Part shown: piece by piece, positions 1 to 8,109 of the stretch | Layout of the letters: each line of letters opens with the position of its first letter | Position numbering within the stretch: the first letter of the stretch is position 1 | NCBI RefSeq assembly: GCF_013300725.1 | Contig: NZ_JAAIMM010000027.1 | Span: 1-49,103, forward strand | Direction: 5' to 3' | DNA from: Allocoprococcus comes | GTDB taxonomy: Bacteria > Bacillota > Clostridia > Lachnospirales > Lachnospiraceae | DNA length: 49,103 nucleotides | Position numbers and translations under genes: made by a program | Notes under the pieces: generated by a model | The model's database searches: none | Seen by the model: the letters and a program-made list of their open reading frames with translations, nothing else | What the model was told of the DNA's origin: nothing

Positions 1-82
1 GGATAATTCCTTACTGGCTGTAAGGGATATTAACCATAAATATATTGTAGTAGGAGGTAATAAAATAAATAGGAGGAGTTTG

Positions 83-111
83 TTGACAGTCTGTCCTTCT
101 TGTTCTATAGT
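83..111 (+). promoter_or_regulatory. Sigma-A type promoter of the CaCA exchanger
   Basis: TTGACA at 83-88, a 17-base spacer, and TATAGT at 106-111. Transcription would begin near 118 and leave a leader of about 40 bases before the start codon at 159. An upstream in-frame TTG at 117 falls on the predicted start point, which argues against it being the translation start. Confidence 0.75.
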
Positions 112-158
112 GAAAGTTGCTATTTAAAACATGTTATTTAAAAGAGAGGACTTTTACT

Positions 159-1133
159 ATGGAACTAATAAAATCAGTCATTATCCTTGTCATAGGATTT
201 GTACTTTTGTTAAAAGGAGCGGACTACTTCGTAGAGGGCAGCTCTTCCGTTGCCAGGCAGCTTCGGATTCCATCGATGATCATCGGTATGACGATCGTTG
301 CGATGGGAACCAGTCTTCCGGAATGTGCGGTCAGTGTAACGGCATCACTGACTGGCAATAATACTCTTGCGGTAAGTAATGTTGTCGGATCAAACATCTT
401 TAACCTGATGGTTGTCTGTGGCGCCTGTGCTTTATTTGCACCGCTTACGATTGAAAAAGATACACTGAAAAAAGAATTTCCACTGTCTATTTTTTGTGCG
501 GCACTGTTGATGGTACTTGGGTACATCGGAATGATTCTTGGACATGTAGATGGCTTTATCTTTTTGATTCTTTTTGTATGTTATCTTCTGTGGATGATCA
601 ATTCTGCAAAGAAGGCGAGAGCAGCACATAAAGAAGACAAACTGATGCAAGAAGAGGGAGAATTTGTTGACGAAGAGATCAAAATTCTTCCGATGTGGAA
701 ATGTGTAATCTTTATTGTTGGAGGAATGATCGCAATCAAATTTGGCGGCGATTTTGTTGTAGACAGTGCTTCAGCGATAGCGCTGGCATTTGGCTTCAGC
801 CAGACACTGATCGGACTTACGATCGTTGCGATGGGAACAAGCCTTCCGGAGCTGATGACATCCATCGTTGCGGCAAGGAAGAACGAAGTGGATATGGCAC
901 TTGGAAATGTAATTGGTTCCAATATTTTCAATATTCTTCTGGTACTTGGTGTCGCAGGTGCAATCAGTCCGGTTGTGTTCCTTATGGACAACATCATTGA
1001 TACGGTTGTATTGATCATGATGAGTCTGGTCGTTCTGGTATTTGCATGGACATCTAAGGTGATTAATCGCAAAGAAGGAATTGCAATGCTTTGCATGTAT
1101 GCCGTGTATATGGTATATATCTGCATCCGATGA
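159..1133 (+). CDS. Calcium/sodium antiporter, CaCA family (YrbG-like)
   Basis: A 324-residue integral membrane protein. It has the two inverted alpha-repeats of the CaCA superfamily: the motif GTSLPE appears twice, each time followed by a GSNIFN motif, once near the N-terminus and once in the second half. These acidic repeats form the cation-binding site in known family members. About ten hydrophobic segments are visible, split by a charged cytoplasmic loop rich in Lys and Glu in the middle. The ATG at 159 is chosen because AGAGAGGA lies 8 bases upstream and a strong promoter ends just before it. It stands alone: the next gene has its own promoter. Family assignment is firm; the exchanged ion (Ca2+ against Na+ or H+) is inferred from the family. 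Confidence 0.92.
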   Translation: MELIKSVIILVIGFVLLLKGADYFVEGSSSVARQLRIPSMIIGMTIVAMGTSLPECAVSVTASLTGNNTLAVSNVVGSNIFNLMVVCGACALFAPLTIEKDTLKKEFPLSIFCAALLMVLGYIGMILGHVDGFIFLILFVCYLLWMINSAKKARAAHKEDKLMQEEGEFVDEEIKILPMWKCVIFIVGGMIAIKFGGDFVVDSASAIALAFGFSQTLIGLTIVAMGTSLPELMTSIVAARKNEVDMALGNVIGSNIFNILLVLGVAGAISPVVFLMDNIIDTVVLIMMSLVVLVFAWTSKVINRKEGIAMLCMYAVYMVYICIR

Positions 1134-1215
1134 CAGAGAATCGGCTGTTTGTTATGGGAGTCGGTTTTTTCACGCATTACGTGTTGGAGATGAGGTAAAA
1201 GAATATTTATAATGG

Positions 1216-1252
1216 AAAAATAACTGTGGATACTTTGTTCGCAGTTATTTTT
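1216..1252. terminator. Inverted repeat, probable terminator of the exchanger gene
   Basis: A perfect 11-bp inverted repeat (AAAAATAACTG at 1216-1226 and its complement at 1242-1252) with a 15-base loop. It has A residues on one side and T residues on the other, so it could work in either direction. Confidence 0.5.
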
Positions 1253-1300
1253 ATTATATAATAGAAGAAGCTGACTATTGTAATAAAGTGGAGAAACACT

Positions 1301-1328
1301 ACTGCTCAAAGCGCGTTCTGTGAGCAGT
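1301..1328. promoter_or_regulatory. 8-bp dyad upstream of the malY-like promoter
   Basis: ACTGCTCA (1301-1308) and TGAGCAGT (1321-1328) form a perfect dyad with a 12-base centre. It lies 33 bp upstream of the -35 box and has no T-run, so an operator is more likely than a terminator. The regulator is unknown. Confidence 0.35.
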
Positions 1329-1360
1329 GATGAACAGCATACTTTATAAGTAGGAAAATA

Positions 1361-1389
1361 TTGACATACCATAGAAAATGCGGTATAAG
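1361..1389 (+). promoter_or_regulatory. Promoter of the malY-nhaC-MATE operon
   Basis: TTGACA at 1361-1366, a 17-base spacer, TATAAG at 1384-1389. The predicted start near 1396 leaves a short leader before the ATG at 1421. Confidence 0.7.
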
Positions 1390-1420
1390 AGACGGAGAAG
1401 GAATACAAAGGAGTACACAG

Positions 1421-2611
1421 ATGGGAAAATACAATTTTGATGAAGTGATCGACAGACATGGAACGGACTGCCTGAAATATGATTTCGGAATGAAGAGAAA
1501 GGGAAGGGATGACCTGCTTCCGCTCTGGGTGGCAGACATGGATTTCCGTCTTCCGGATGAAATTCTGGATGAATTCCACAAGAGAATTGACCATGGGATT
1601 TTTGGTTATACAGATCCGCTTGATGAATATTTTGCGGCGATGAACCATTGGTTCTCAACACGCTATGGCTACACGATCGAACCGGAATGGGTAACGCTTG
1701 GCGCGGGAATCGTCTATGCGCTGGGAACCAGTGTAAGAGCATTTACCGAAGAGGGAGATGCCATGATGGTGATGCAGCCGGTATACTATCCGTTCAGTGA
1801 AGTTATCAAGAATGACGGAAGAAGACTGGTGAACTGCCAGCTGCGTTATGAGAACAATCATTATTCAATCGACTTTGAGAAGATGGAGAGAACGATCCTG
1901 GAAGAGGGCGTAAAAGCACTGATCTTCTGTAATCCGCACAATCCGGTCGGAAGAGTCTGGACAAGAGAAGAACTGGAAAGAGTTGCAGAGATTTGCCTGA
2001 AATACAACGTGACCTGGATGGTGGACGAGATGCACTGTGATTTCATTTTCCCGGGACATACCTTCACAAGCTGTATGAATCTGGATGAAAAATACCGTCA
2101 GATTCTTGCGCTCTACAGCTCACCGGGAAAGACATTCAACGTGGCAGGACTTCAGCCGGCAAATATCATCATTCCAAACGAAGAGCTGCGAAAAAAATAC
2201 CAGTGGGCGAATACCCAGGCAGCTTACAGTCAGGGAAGCCTGATGGGACAGCTTGCTGTCAAGGTATGTTATACAAAAGGTGCCGAATGGGTAGATGAAC
2301 TGGTACAGTATATTTACGAAAATGTACAGTATATGAGCAAGTTCGTGAAAGAGAATTTCCCGAAGGCGAAGATGGTAGAGCCGGAAGGAACCTATCTGGT
2401 ATGGGTTGATTTCTCCGGGTACGGATTCAGCAATGAAGAGCTGGAACATCTGATGCTGGAGGAAGCGAAATTGTGGCTGGATTCCGGAATTATCTTCGGA
2501 CCGGAGACTGCACAGTTTGAAAGATTTAATGTAGCGTGTCCGCGTGCAACGGTAGAGCAGGCACTGACACAGCTGAAAGACGCACTGGATAAGCATCTGG
2601 CAGCAAAATAA
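1421..2611 (+). CDS. MalY/PatB family PLP-dependent aminotransferase (cystathionine beta-lyase type)
   Basis: A 396-residue fold-type I PLP enzyme. The N-terminal part carries the PLWVADMDF motif and the GIFGYTDP stretch typical of MalY/PatB. FCNPHNPVGRVW is the cofactor-contacting segment, DEMHCDF contains the Asp that contacts the pyridine nitrogen, and SSPGKTFN contains the Schiff-base lysine (K237). Known family members cleave cystathionine to homocysteine, pyruvate and ammonia, and some have a regulatory role. The ATG at 1421 has AAGGAG upstream; the longer in-frame TTG at 1361 is itself the -35 box and is rejected. The NhaC antiporter follows 29 bases later with no terminator between, so co-transcription is likely. 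The exact substrate cannot be read from sequence. Confidence 0.9.
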   Translation: MGKYNFDEVIDRHGTDCLKYDFGMKRKGRDDLLPLWVADMDFRLPDEILDEFHKRIDHGIFGYTDPLDEYFAAMNHWFSTRYGYTIEPEWVTLGAGIVYALGTSVRAFTEEGDAMMVMQPVYYPFSEVIKNDGRRLVNCQLRYENNHYSIDFEKMERTILEEGVKALIFCNPHNPVGRVWTREELERVAEICLKYNVTWMVDEMHCDFIFPGHTFTSCMNLDEKYRQILALYSSPGKTFNVAGLQPANIIIPNEELRKKYQWANTQAAYSQGSLMGQLAVKVCYTKGAEWVDELVQYIYENVQYMSKFVKENFPKAKMVEPEGTYLVWVDFSGYGFSNEELEHLMLEEAKLWLDSGIIFGPETAQFERFNVACPRATVEQALTQLKDALDKHLAAK

Positions 2612-2640
2612 TATAAAAAAAGGATTGAGAGGAAAAAAAG

Positions 2641-3948
2641 ATGGACAGACAAAAGAAAAATATGGGGGCAGTGGCATTTCTCCCATTGATCGTATTTCTG
2701 GTATGTTATGTAGGGTGTGGGATTACATTTACACTGCTTGGAGCAGACGAACCGTTCGGAAAGTTTCCGCGTCACGTCGCACTTCTTGCAGGTTGTGCGG
2801 TAGCACTTCTCCTTAACCGTGGCATGGGTGTACAGGATAAGCTGAATATTATGACAACGAACATGGGAAATTCAGGAGTTATGATGATCGTTCTGATCTA
2901 CCTGATGGCTGGTGGATTCCAGGGAGCAGCAGCGGCAATGGGCGGAAAAGATTCGGTTGTGAATCTCTGTCTGCATTTTATTCCGGTGAAGCTTTTAGTT
3001 CCGGGTGTATTTTTGATGTGCTGTTTTATTTCTACATCGATCGGAACATCCATGGGAACGATTGCAGCGATGGCTCCGATTGCGATCAATGTGGCACAGG
3101 GAGCGCATTTAAATGTTGCGGTAGTCGGTGCGGCAGTGATCGGAGGATCTTATTTTGGAGATAACCTTTCCATGATTTCAGATACAACCATTTCGGCAGC
3201 AGAAGGATGTGGTTCTGAGATGAAAGACAAATTTAAAATGAACTTTTTCATTGCTCTTCCGGCGGCAATTGTGGCAATAATCCTGTACTCGATTTTTGGC
3301 GGAGTCGGAAGCGGAGCAATCGAAGCAGGAAGCTATAGTATCATCGAAGTCCTTCCTTATTTCATTGTTCTGATTGCGGCACTTATGGGAGTTAATGTTG
3401 CGGTAGTCCTTTTTGTAGGAATACTTGCATCCGGTATCATTGGACTTTGTGTTGGAAGCTGTGGACTTTTTGAATGGATCCAGGCAATTGGAAGTGGTAT
3501 GAGCGATATGTTCAGCATCAGTATCGTTGCGATTTTAGTATCTGGTATTATCGGTCTTGTACGTGAATATGGCGGTGTTGAATGGCTGGTGGGCGCGATT
3601 AGCGGCAAGATCAAGAGCAGACGTGGTGCGGAATATGGAATCGGACTGATGTCAGGTATCCTTTCCGCAGCTATGGTAAATAATACGATCGCGATCATTG
3701 TTACCTGTCCGATCGCAAAAGAAATCGGGGAAAAATATAAGATCGCACCGAAGAGACTTGCCAGTCTGGTGGATATCTTTGCCTGCGCATTTATTGCACT
3801 GATGCCACATGATGGTGGTATGCTGATGATTACGGCACTTGCTGATGTATCACCACTTAATGTACTGAAATATTCGTTCTATATGTTTGGACTGATCATT
3901 GCGACCTGCGTTACGATACAGTTCGGATTGATGGACAAGAAGAATTAG
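2641..3948 (+). CDS. Na+/H+ antiporter, NhaC-like
   Basis: A 435-residue polytopic membrane protein with roughly eleven or twelve hydrophobic segments. Motifs typical of NhaC-type transporters are visible: CFISTSIGTSMGT, GGSYFGDNLSMISDTT in the middle, and AMVNNTIAIIV with MPHDGGM near the C-terminus. Family members exchange protons for sodium or, in related branches, move organic anions or amino acids. It is the second gene of a three-gene operon behind an aminotransferase, which leaves open that it carries an amino acid or a related compound rather than only Na+. The ATG at 2641 follows a GAGAGG-type binding site. Confidence 0.85.
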   Translation: MDRQKKNMGAVAFLPLIVFLVCYVGCGITFTLLGADEPFGKFPRHVALLAGCAVALLLNRGMGVQDKLNIMTTNMGNSGVMMIVLIYLMAGGFQGAAAAMGGKDSVVNLCLHFIPVKLLVPGVFLMCCFISTSIGTSMGTIAAMAPIAINVAQGAHLNVAVVGAAVIGGSYFGDNLSMISDTTISAAEGCGSEMKDKFKMNFFIALPAAIVAIILYSIFGGVGSGAIEAGSYSIIEVLPYFIVLIAALMGVNVAVVLFVGILASGIIGLCVGSCGLFEWIQAIGSGMSDMFSISIVAILVSGIIGLVREYGGVEWLVGAISGKIKSRRGAEYGIGLMSGILSAAMVNNTIAIIVTCPIAKEIGEKYKIAPKRLASLVDIFACAFIALMPHDGGMLMITALADVSPLNVLKYSFYMFGLIIATCVTIQFGLMDKKN

Positions 3949-3967
3949 ACAGGATGAAATTTAGAAT

Positions 3968-5302
3968 ATGAAAGATCTTACAAAGGGAAAACCGTCCACA
4001 CTGATACTGGCTTTTGCGCTGCCGATCTTTTTCGCAAATCTTCTGCAGCTTACATACAGTCTTGTGGATACCAGAATTGTCGGAACTTTCCTGGGAGAGG
4101 ACGCGCTGGCAGCTGTCGGCGCGACCACAACCCTGAGCAATCTGATCATAGGATTTCTGCAGGGACTTTCTGGTGGGTTCGCCATTATTATCGCACAGAA
4201 ATTCGGTGCAAAGGATTATAAAAGTGTTAAGAAATCATTCGCAATGTCGCTGACCATGGGTACAGGAATTGCGTTATTTTTTACAGTATTCGGGCTGCTT
4301 TTTTTACAGCCGATTTTGAACATACTGAATGTTCCGGTAAATCTGATGGGAACAGCAAAAAGCTATATTTTCGTAATCATCGCAGGACTTGTGGCGACCT
4401 TTCTCTATGATGCCTGTGCAGCTGCGCTCCGCTCACTGGGTGACACGGTAACACCGCTGGTGATCCTGGCAATTTCAGTTGCACTGAATATTATCGGAGA
4501 TTTGTTTTTTGTTGTAGTACTGAAAAGCGGCGTACAGGGAGCTGCAATCGCAACGGTACTTGCACAGGCGATTGCATTTGTTGTCTGCTGGATCTACATG
4601 GTAAAGAGATATGAATTATTAAGACTTGGCCGGGAGGATTTTAGAGATCCAAATCCAACAATGGTGAAAAATATGCTTGGTGCGGGAATGTCTATGGGAT
4701 TTATGAGTTCTCTGATCAATATTGGATCTCTGACACTTCAGACTGCGATCAATAAGCTGGGAACCGATTATATTGTGGCACAGACAGCAGCAAGAAAACT
4801 GACCGAAATGTTCATGATCATGTTTACCGTATTTGGAAATACCATGGCGACCTACTGTGGACAGAATCTGGGTGCCGGAAAGATTGACCGGATCAAAAAA
4901 GGGATCTGGCTTGCGATTTTTTATACCTGTATCTGGTGTACCCTTGTGATCGTGGCAAGTTACACGATCGGAGACAAGCTGGTCTATCTGGTAACAGGGA
5001 CACATAATGAGAATGTGATCTTAAATGCGACCAGATATCTGAAATTTGATACGTTATTTTATTATGTAACAGCCGTGATCTGTGTGGTGAGAAATGCCAT
5101 GCAGGGATTGGATGACCATATTACACCGATCGTATCCAGTACACTGGAGATGCTTGGGAAAATTGTGATCGCATTTACACTGGTCCCGCATCTTGGATAT
5201 ACGGGTGTTATCATTGCAGAGCCGATCGTGTGGTTTATTATGGTAATCCCGTTGATCGTGCAGATTTTCCGGATGCCGGTGCTGAAGAAGGCAAACGGAT
5301 AG
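3968..5302 (+). CDS. MATE family efflux transporter
   Basis: A 444-residue protein with twelve predicted membrane segments in two MatE halves. The N-terminus KGKPSTLILAFALPIFFANL and the first-repeat segment LVDTRIVGTFLGEDALAAVG are characteristic; the second half repeats the pattern around residues 230-270. Family members export cationic drugs or metabolites using a Na+ or H+ gradient. It starts 20 bases after the antiporter stop, with a weak AGGATG site upstream, and is read as the last gene of the malY operon. No clear terminator was seen directly after it. The substrate is unknown. Confidence 0.9.
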   Translation: MKDLTKGKPSTLILAFALPIFFANLLQLTYSLVDTRIVGTFLGEDALAAVGATTTLSNLIIGFLQGLSGGFAIIIAQKFGAKDYKSVKKSFAMSLTMGTGIALFFTVFGLLFLQPILNILNVPVNLMGTAKSYIFVIIAGLVATFLYDACAAALRSLGDTVTPLVILAISVALNIIGDLFFVVVLKSGVQGAAIATVLAQAIAFVVCWIYMVKRYELLRLGREDFRDPNPTMVKNMLGAGMSMGFMSSLINIGSLTLQTAINKLGTDYIVAQTAARKLTEMFMIMFTVFGNTMATYCGQNLGAGKIDRIKKGIWLAIFYTCIWCTLVIVASYTIGDKLVYLVTGTHNENVILNATRYLKFDTLFYYVTAVICVVRNAMQGLDDHITPIVSSTLEMLGKIVIAFTLVPHLGYTGVIIAEPIVWFIMVIPLIVQIFRMPVLKKANG

Positions 5303-5335
5303 ATTTTTTTTGATAGCGGAGCAGAGTGAGTTTTC

Positions 5336-5365
5336 TTGACACTACTTACAAGCCTGTGCTAGAAT
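5336..5365 (+). promoter_or_regulatory. Promoter of the cobalamin-riboswitch operon
   Basis: TTGACA at 5336-5341, an 18-base spacer, and TAGAAT at 5360-5365 preceded by TGTGC (extended -10). Transcription would start near 5372, about 25 bases before the riboswitch. Confidence 0.7.
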
Positions 5366-5395
5366 ATGCTTGTTTCAAAAATATATACAGATGCG

Positions 5396-5597
5396 TAAGG
5401 TGTCAATCAGATGGAATCTATCGGGATTGGTGAAAAGGGAAACAGGTGTAAGTCCTGTGCGAACTCGTCACCGTAATTTGCAAGCTTTGGCTGTTGTACC
5501 ACTGGGAAACCGGGAAGGAAAGCCACAAGCGTCTGAGCAATTAGTCGGGAGACCTGCCTTTCGCAGTACAGGAACGGAAAGTTCATGCCACGAGTAA
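5396..5597 (+). ncRNA. Cobalamin (B12) riboswitch aptamer
   Basis: The order of conserved blocks matches the cobalamin aptamer: AAGGTGTCAAT at the 5' side, GGGATTGGTGAAAAGGGAA, the AGTCCTGTGCGAACTCGTCACCGTAA region, the B12-box-like CCACTGGGAAACCGGGAAGG, and the closing GTCGGGAGACCTGCC. Two terminator hairpins follow before the chelatase gene. In known examples ligand binding reduces expression. Assignment was made by eye, without a covariance search. Confidence 0.88.
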
Positions 5598-5617
5598 CTG
5601 GCAGTACGAAAGACAGA

Positions 5618-5663
5618 GACTTCGGACTGATTCTGCACAGAGCAGAAGGTCGGTTTCTTTTTT
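5618..5663 (+). terminator. First riboswitch terminator
   Basis: An imperfect hairpin closed at the top by TTCTGC (5631-5636) and GCAGAA (5642-5647). It is extended by GAC/GTC and ends in TTTCTTTTTT. It lies directly after the aptamer and is the natural expression platform. Confidence 0.65.
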
Positions 5664-5668
5664 GTACG

Positions 5669-5702
5669 CCCTCGGTAAATTTACATACGAGGGATTTTTT
5701 TT
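5669..5702 (+). terminator. Second terminator in the B12 leader
   Basis: CCCTCG (5669-5674) pairs with CGAGGG (5688-5693) and is followed by a T8 run. It is a compact intrinsic terminator only a few bases after the first one and 80 bases before the chelatase start codon. Confidence 0.7.
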
Positions 5703-5782
5703 GCTTGAAAAAAATATGCTGTAAAGTGCGATGAATATAATTCTGTTTCCTGAAAGTATGACAAAAATCAGGGAGGATCAAG

Positions 5783-6982
5783 ATGAAGAAACGATTATTA
5801 GTGGCATTACTGGCAACGGCACTTACTGTATCCATGATGGCTGGATGCGGAAACAAAAAGACCGAAGATACTTCTTCTGCAAAAACAGAGGAAACTTCAA
5901 AGGACAGCGATCAGGAGGCGGCAGACAAAGTGGCAAAGCTGATCGATGACATTTATGTACAGGAAAGAACAGATAAGACAGATGAACAGTGCAAAGCTGC
6001 AAAAGAAGCATGGGATAAGCTTACCGATGCACAGAAAGAGCTGGTAGAAGGCGAGAACGCTGACCCGGATTATTTCGGAAGAGATACAGGTGATGCATCG
6101 AAAGATGATCCGCTGAACGAAGATAATATTGGAGAAAATGAAATTCTGGTTGTAAGCTTTGGTACATCCTTCAATGACAGCCGTGCAAAGGATATCGGCG
6201 GTATCGAAAAAGCACTTCAGGCAGCATATCCGGACTGGTCTGTAAGAAGAGCATTTACAGCACAGATCATCATCAATCATGTACAGGCCCGTGATGATGA
6301 AAAGATCGATAACATGGATCAGGCACTGGAAAGAGCAATCGACAACGGGGTTAAGAACCTGGTCGTACAGCCGACACATCTGATGCATGGCGCAGAGTAT
6401 GATGAGCTGACAGAAGCAGTTGAGAGTTACAAAGATAAATTTGAATCTGTAAAAATTGCAGAACCGCTTCTTGGTGAAGTAGGAACAGATGAGACAGCAG
6501 TTAATGAAGATAAAGCAGAAGTTGCAGAAGCAATCACTTCAGAAGCTGTTAAGACAGCTGGATTTGACAGCCTCGATGCAGCTAAGGAAGATGGAACAGC
6601 TTTTGTATTCATGGGACATGGAACTTCTCATACAGCAAAGATCAGTTACTCTCAGATGCAGACCCAGATGAATGATCTTGGTTATGACAATGTATTTATC
6701 GGAACTGTAGAAGGTGAACCGGAAGATACATCTTGTGAAGCAGTCATCGGAAAGCTTAAAGCTGCAGGATACAAGAAAGTAATCCTTCGTCCTCTGATGG
6801 TTGTAGCAGGAGACCATGCAAACAACGATATGGCAGGCGATGATGACGATTCCTGGAAGAGCCAGTTTGAAGCATCGGGAGCATTTAACAGCATTGATAC
6901 ACAGATCGCAGGTCTTGGTGGAATCGATGCAATCCAGCAGATCTATGTAGCACATACACAGGCTGCAATTGATGCAGAATAA
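5783..6982 (+). CDS. cbiK: Secreted lipoprotein, CbiK-type sirohydrochlorin cobaltochelatase
   Basis: A 399-residue protein. A lipoprotein signal peptide ends in MMAGC, so Cys22 is the likely lipidated residue and the protein sits on the outer face of the membrane. Residues about 50-95 form a helical segment ending LTDAQKELVEG, a pattern common in Gram-positive surface proteins. From about residue 120 the CbiK fold begins (LVVSFGTSFNDSR). His279 in FMGHGTSH and His345 in GDHANND correspond to the metal-binding histidines of class II chelatases. CbiK inserts Co2+ into sirohydrochlorin in anaerobic B12 synthesis; exported homologues are known in Desulfovibrio. An extracellular form without a visible B12 synthesis operon may instead handle metals or tetrapyrroles outside the cell (inference). 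It lies under B12-riboswitch control and is followed 21 bases later by another lipoprotein. Confidence 0.88.
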   Translation: MKKRLLVALLATALTVSMMAGCGNKKTEDTSSAKTEETSKDSDQEAADKVAKLIDDIYVQERTDKTDEQCKAAKEAWDKLTDAQKELVEGENADPDYFGRDTGDASKDDPLNEDNIGENEILVVSFGTSFNDSRAKDIGGIEKALQAAYPDWSVRRAFTAQIIINHVQARDDEKIDNMDQALERAIDNGVKNLVVQPTHLMHGAEYDELTEAVESYKDKFESVKIAEPLLGEVGTDETAVNEDKAEVAEAITSEAVKTAGFDSLDAAKEDGTAFVFMGHGTSHTAKISYSQMQTQMNDLGYDNVFIGTVEGEPEDTSCEAVIGKLKAAGYKKVILRPLMVVAGDHANNDMAGDDDDSWKSQFEASGAFNSIDTQIAGLGGIDAIQQIYVAHTQAAIDAE

Positions 6983-7003
6983 TATAAAAGAGGGAATTAG
7001 AAT

Positions 7004-7534
7004 ATGAAGAAAAAACTGTTAGTATTGGTACTTTCTGCTGTAATGGCAGTGGGAATGATGAGTGGATGCGGTGCGAAGTCAGACACATCGGATGGGGAAG
7101 CAAAGGTGGAACAGGAAGCTTCTTCAAAGGAAGACAAAAAGGAAGAGACACCAAAGTGTGAACTGGAAGATGGAACTTACACAGCAGAGTTCAAGACTGA
7201 CAGTGGAATGTTTCATGTAAATGAAGCGAATGACGGAAAAGGAACACTTACGGTAAAAGACGGTAAAATGACGATTCATGTCAGTCTTCATTCCAAACAT
7301 ATCGTAAATCTGTTTGTTGGAAAAGCAAAGGATGCGAAAAAAGACGGAGCAGAGCTGCTGGAACCTACCACAGATACGGTGACATACAGTAATGGTGATA
7401 CCGAAGAGGTCTATGGATTTGATATTCCGGTTCCGGAGTTGGACAAAGAGTTTGATGTTGCTCTTATCGGAACCAAAGGTGTCTGGTATGATCACAAAGT
7501 AAGTGTGACAGATCCGGTGAAAGTTGAAGAATAA
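7004..7534 (+). CDS. Small lipoprotein, beta-rich, possibly NEAT-like
   Basis: A 176-residue protein with a signal peptide ending MMSGC (Cys22 lipidated), an acidic Lys/Glu/Ser linker to about residue 50, then one compact domain of about 115 residues. The domain starts LEDGTYTAEFKTD, contains GKGTLTVKDGKMTIHVSL and ends GTKGVWYDHKVSVTDP. The strand pattern and the closing Trp-Tyr-Asp resemble NEAT-type haem-binding domains, but this is a resemblance and not a match I can prove. It is the second gene under the cobalamin riboswitch, so a role in binding a corrinoid, haem, other tetrapyrrole or metal for the chelatase encoded just upstream is plausible. No transporter genes are adjacent. Confidence 0.7.
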   Translation: MKKKLLVLVLSAVMAVGMMSGCGAKSDTSDGEAKVEQEASSKEDKKEETPKCELEDGTYTAEFKTDSGMFHVNEANDGKGTLTVKDGKMTIHVSLHSKHIVNLFVGKAKDAKKDGAELLEPTTDTVTYSNGDTEEVYGFDIPVPELDKEFDVALIGTKGVWYDHKVSVTDPVKVEE

Positions 7535-7544
7535 ATGGATGAGT

Positions 7545-7586
7545 GAAAGGACTGTTTTCCTGAAATGGAAAATAGTTCTTTCTTTT
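7545..7586 (+). terminator. Terminator of the chelatase/lipoprotein operon
   Basis: A 15-bp stem (AAAGGACTGTTTTCC at 7545-7559 against 7566-7580, two G-T pairs) with a 6-base loop, then CTTTTTATTTTT. Confidence 0.8.
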
Positions 7587-7779
7587 TATTTTTATAAGGT
7601 ATTTTTCACGGAAATCAGGAATGTGCCAGAGAACATTATGAGTTTGTATATGAATCAGGACAAATCTATACTTTTATATGTCAAATAGTGTATACTAAGC
7701 GGTGAAGGGGAATGCGAAAGAGGCAAAACATTTTGTATATCGTAAAGGAAATAAGACACAGAAAGGAAGTTAAAATACA

Positions 7780-8049
7780 ATGTACTATGTACCAGACGGC
7801 ACGAAAGAGTGCGGATTTTATGAATGTAAGAAATGTGGCAATCGTTTTTTGTCTTTACAGACAATGAAAAGAATCCCTTGTCCGGAATGTGAGGCAGAGA
7901 TCGACTATGAAATCGGACCGGACGAATCCATGGAAGATGTTTTTGATACGGCAGAATTACTGGAAAAGATCGTTGGTGAAGAAGAGGTTGAGAAGATGGA
8001 CGGACTTCTCAGTCTTGCGATTACCGATGGAGATTGCAACTGGATTTAA
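7780..8049 (+). CDS. Small zinc-ribbon protein of unknown function
   Basis: An 89-residue protein. Residues about 15-40 contain CKKC and, about 20 residues later, CPEC, a classic four-cysteine zinc ribbon. The C-terminal half is acidic (EIGPDESMEDVFDTAELLEK). AGGAAG lies upstream of the ATG. A TATACT element at 7691-7696 may be its -10 box, but no good -35 is visible. It is followed 60 bases later by a LysR gene on the same strand. I do not recognise the family; a DNA-, RNA- or protein-binding role would be a guess. Confidence 0.7.
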   Translation: MYYVPDGTKECGFYECKKCGNRFLSLQTMKRIPCPECEAEIDYEIGPDESMEDVFDTAELLEKIVGEEEVEKMDGLLSLAITDGDCNWI

Positions 8050-8109
8050 TTTTTTAGGTAAAATTGTTGAATGGTGGTCAGGATGAATAGTAAAAGAGGA
8101 AGAAAATAG

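Noticed and set aside
1361-1420. N-terminal extension of the malY-like protein starting at TTG 1361
   Set aside because: The TTG is the -35 box of the promoter, and the ATG at 1421 has a good ribosome binding site.
581-1648. Long minus-strand reading frame of about 355 codons
   Set aside because: It runs antisense across the CaCA gene and the start of the malY-like gene, with no ribosome binding site or recognisable domain; it mirrors codon usage of the real genes.
5336-6982. CbiK as part of a complete anaerobic B12 synthesis operon
   Set aside because: No other cbi or cob genes are adjacent, and the protein has a lipoprotein signal peptide.
7691-7696. Full promoter for the zinc-ribbon gene
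   Set aside because: A good TATACT is present but no -35 box at suitable spacing.
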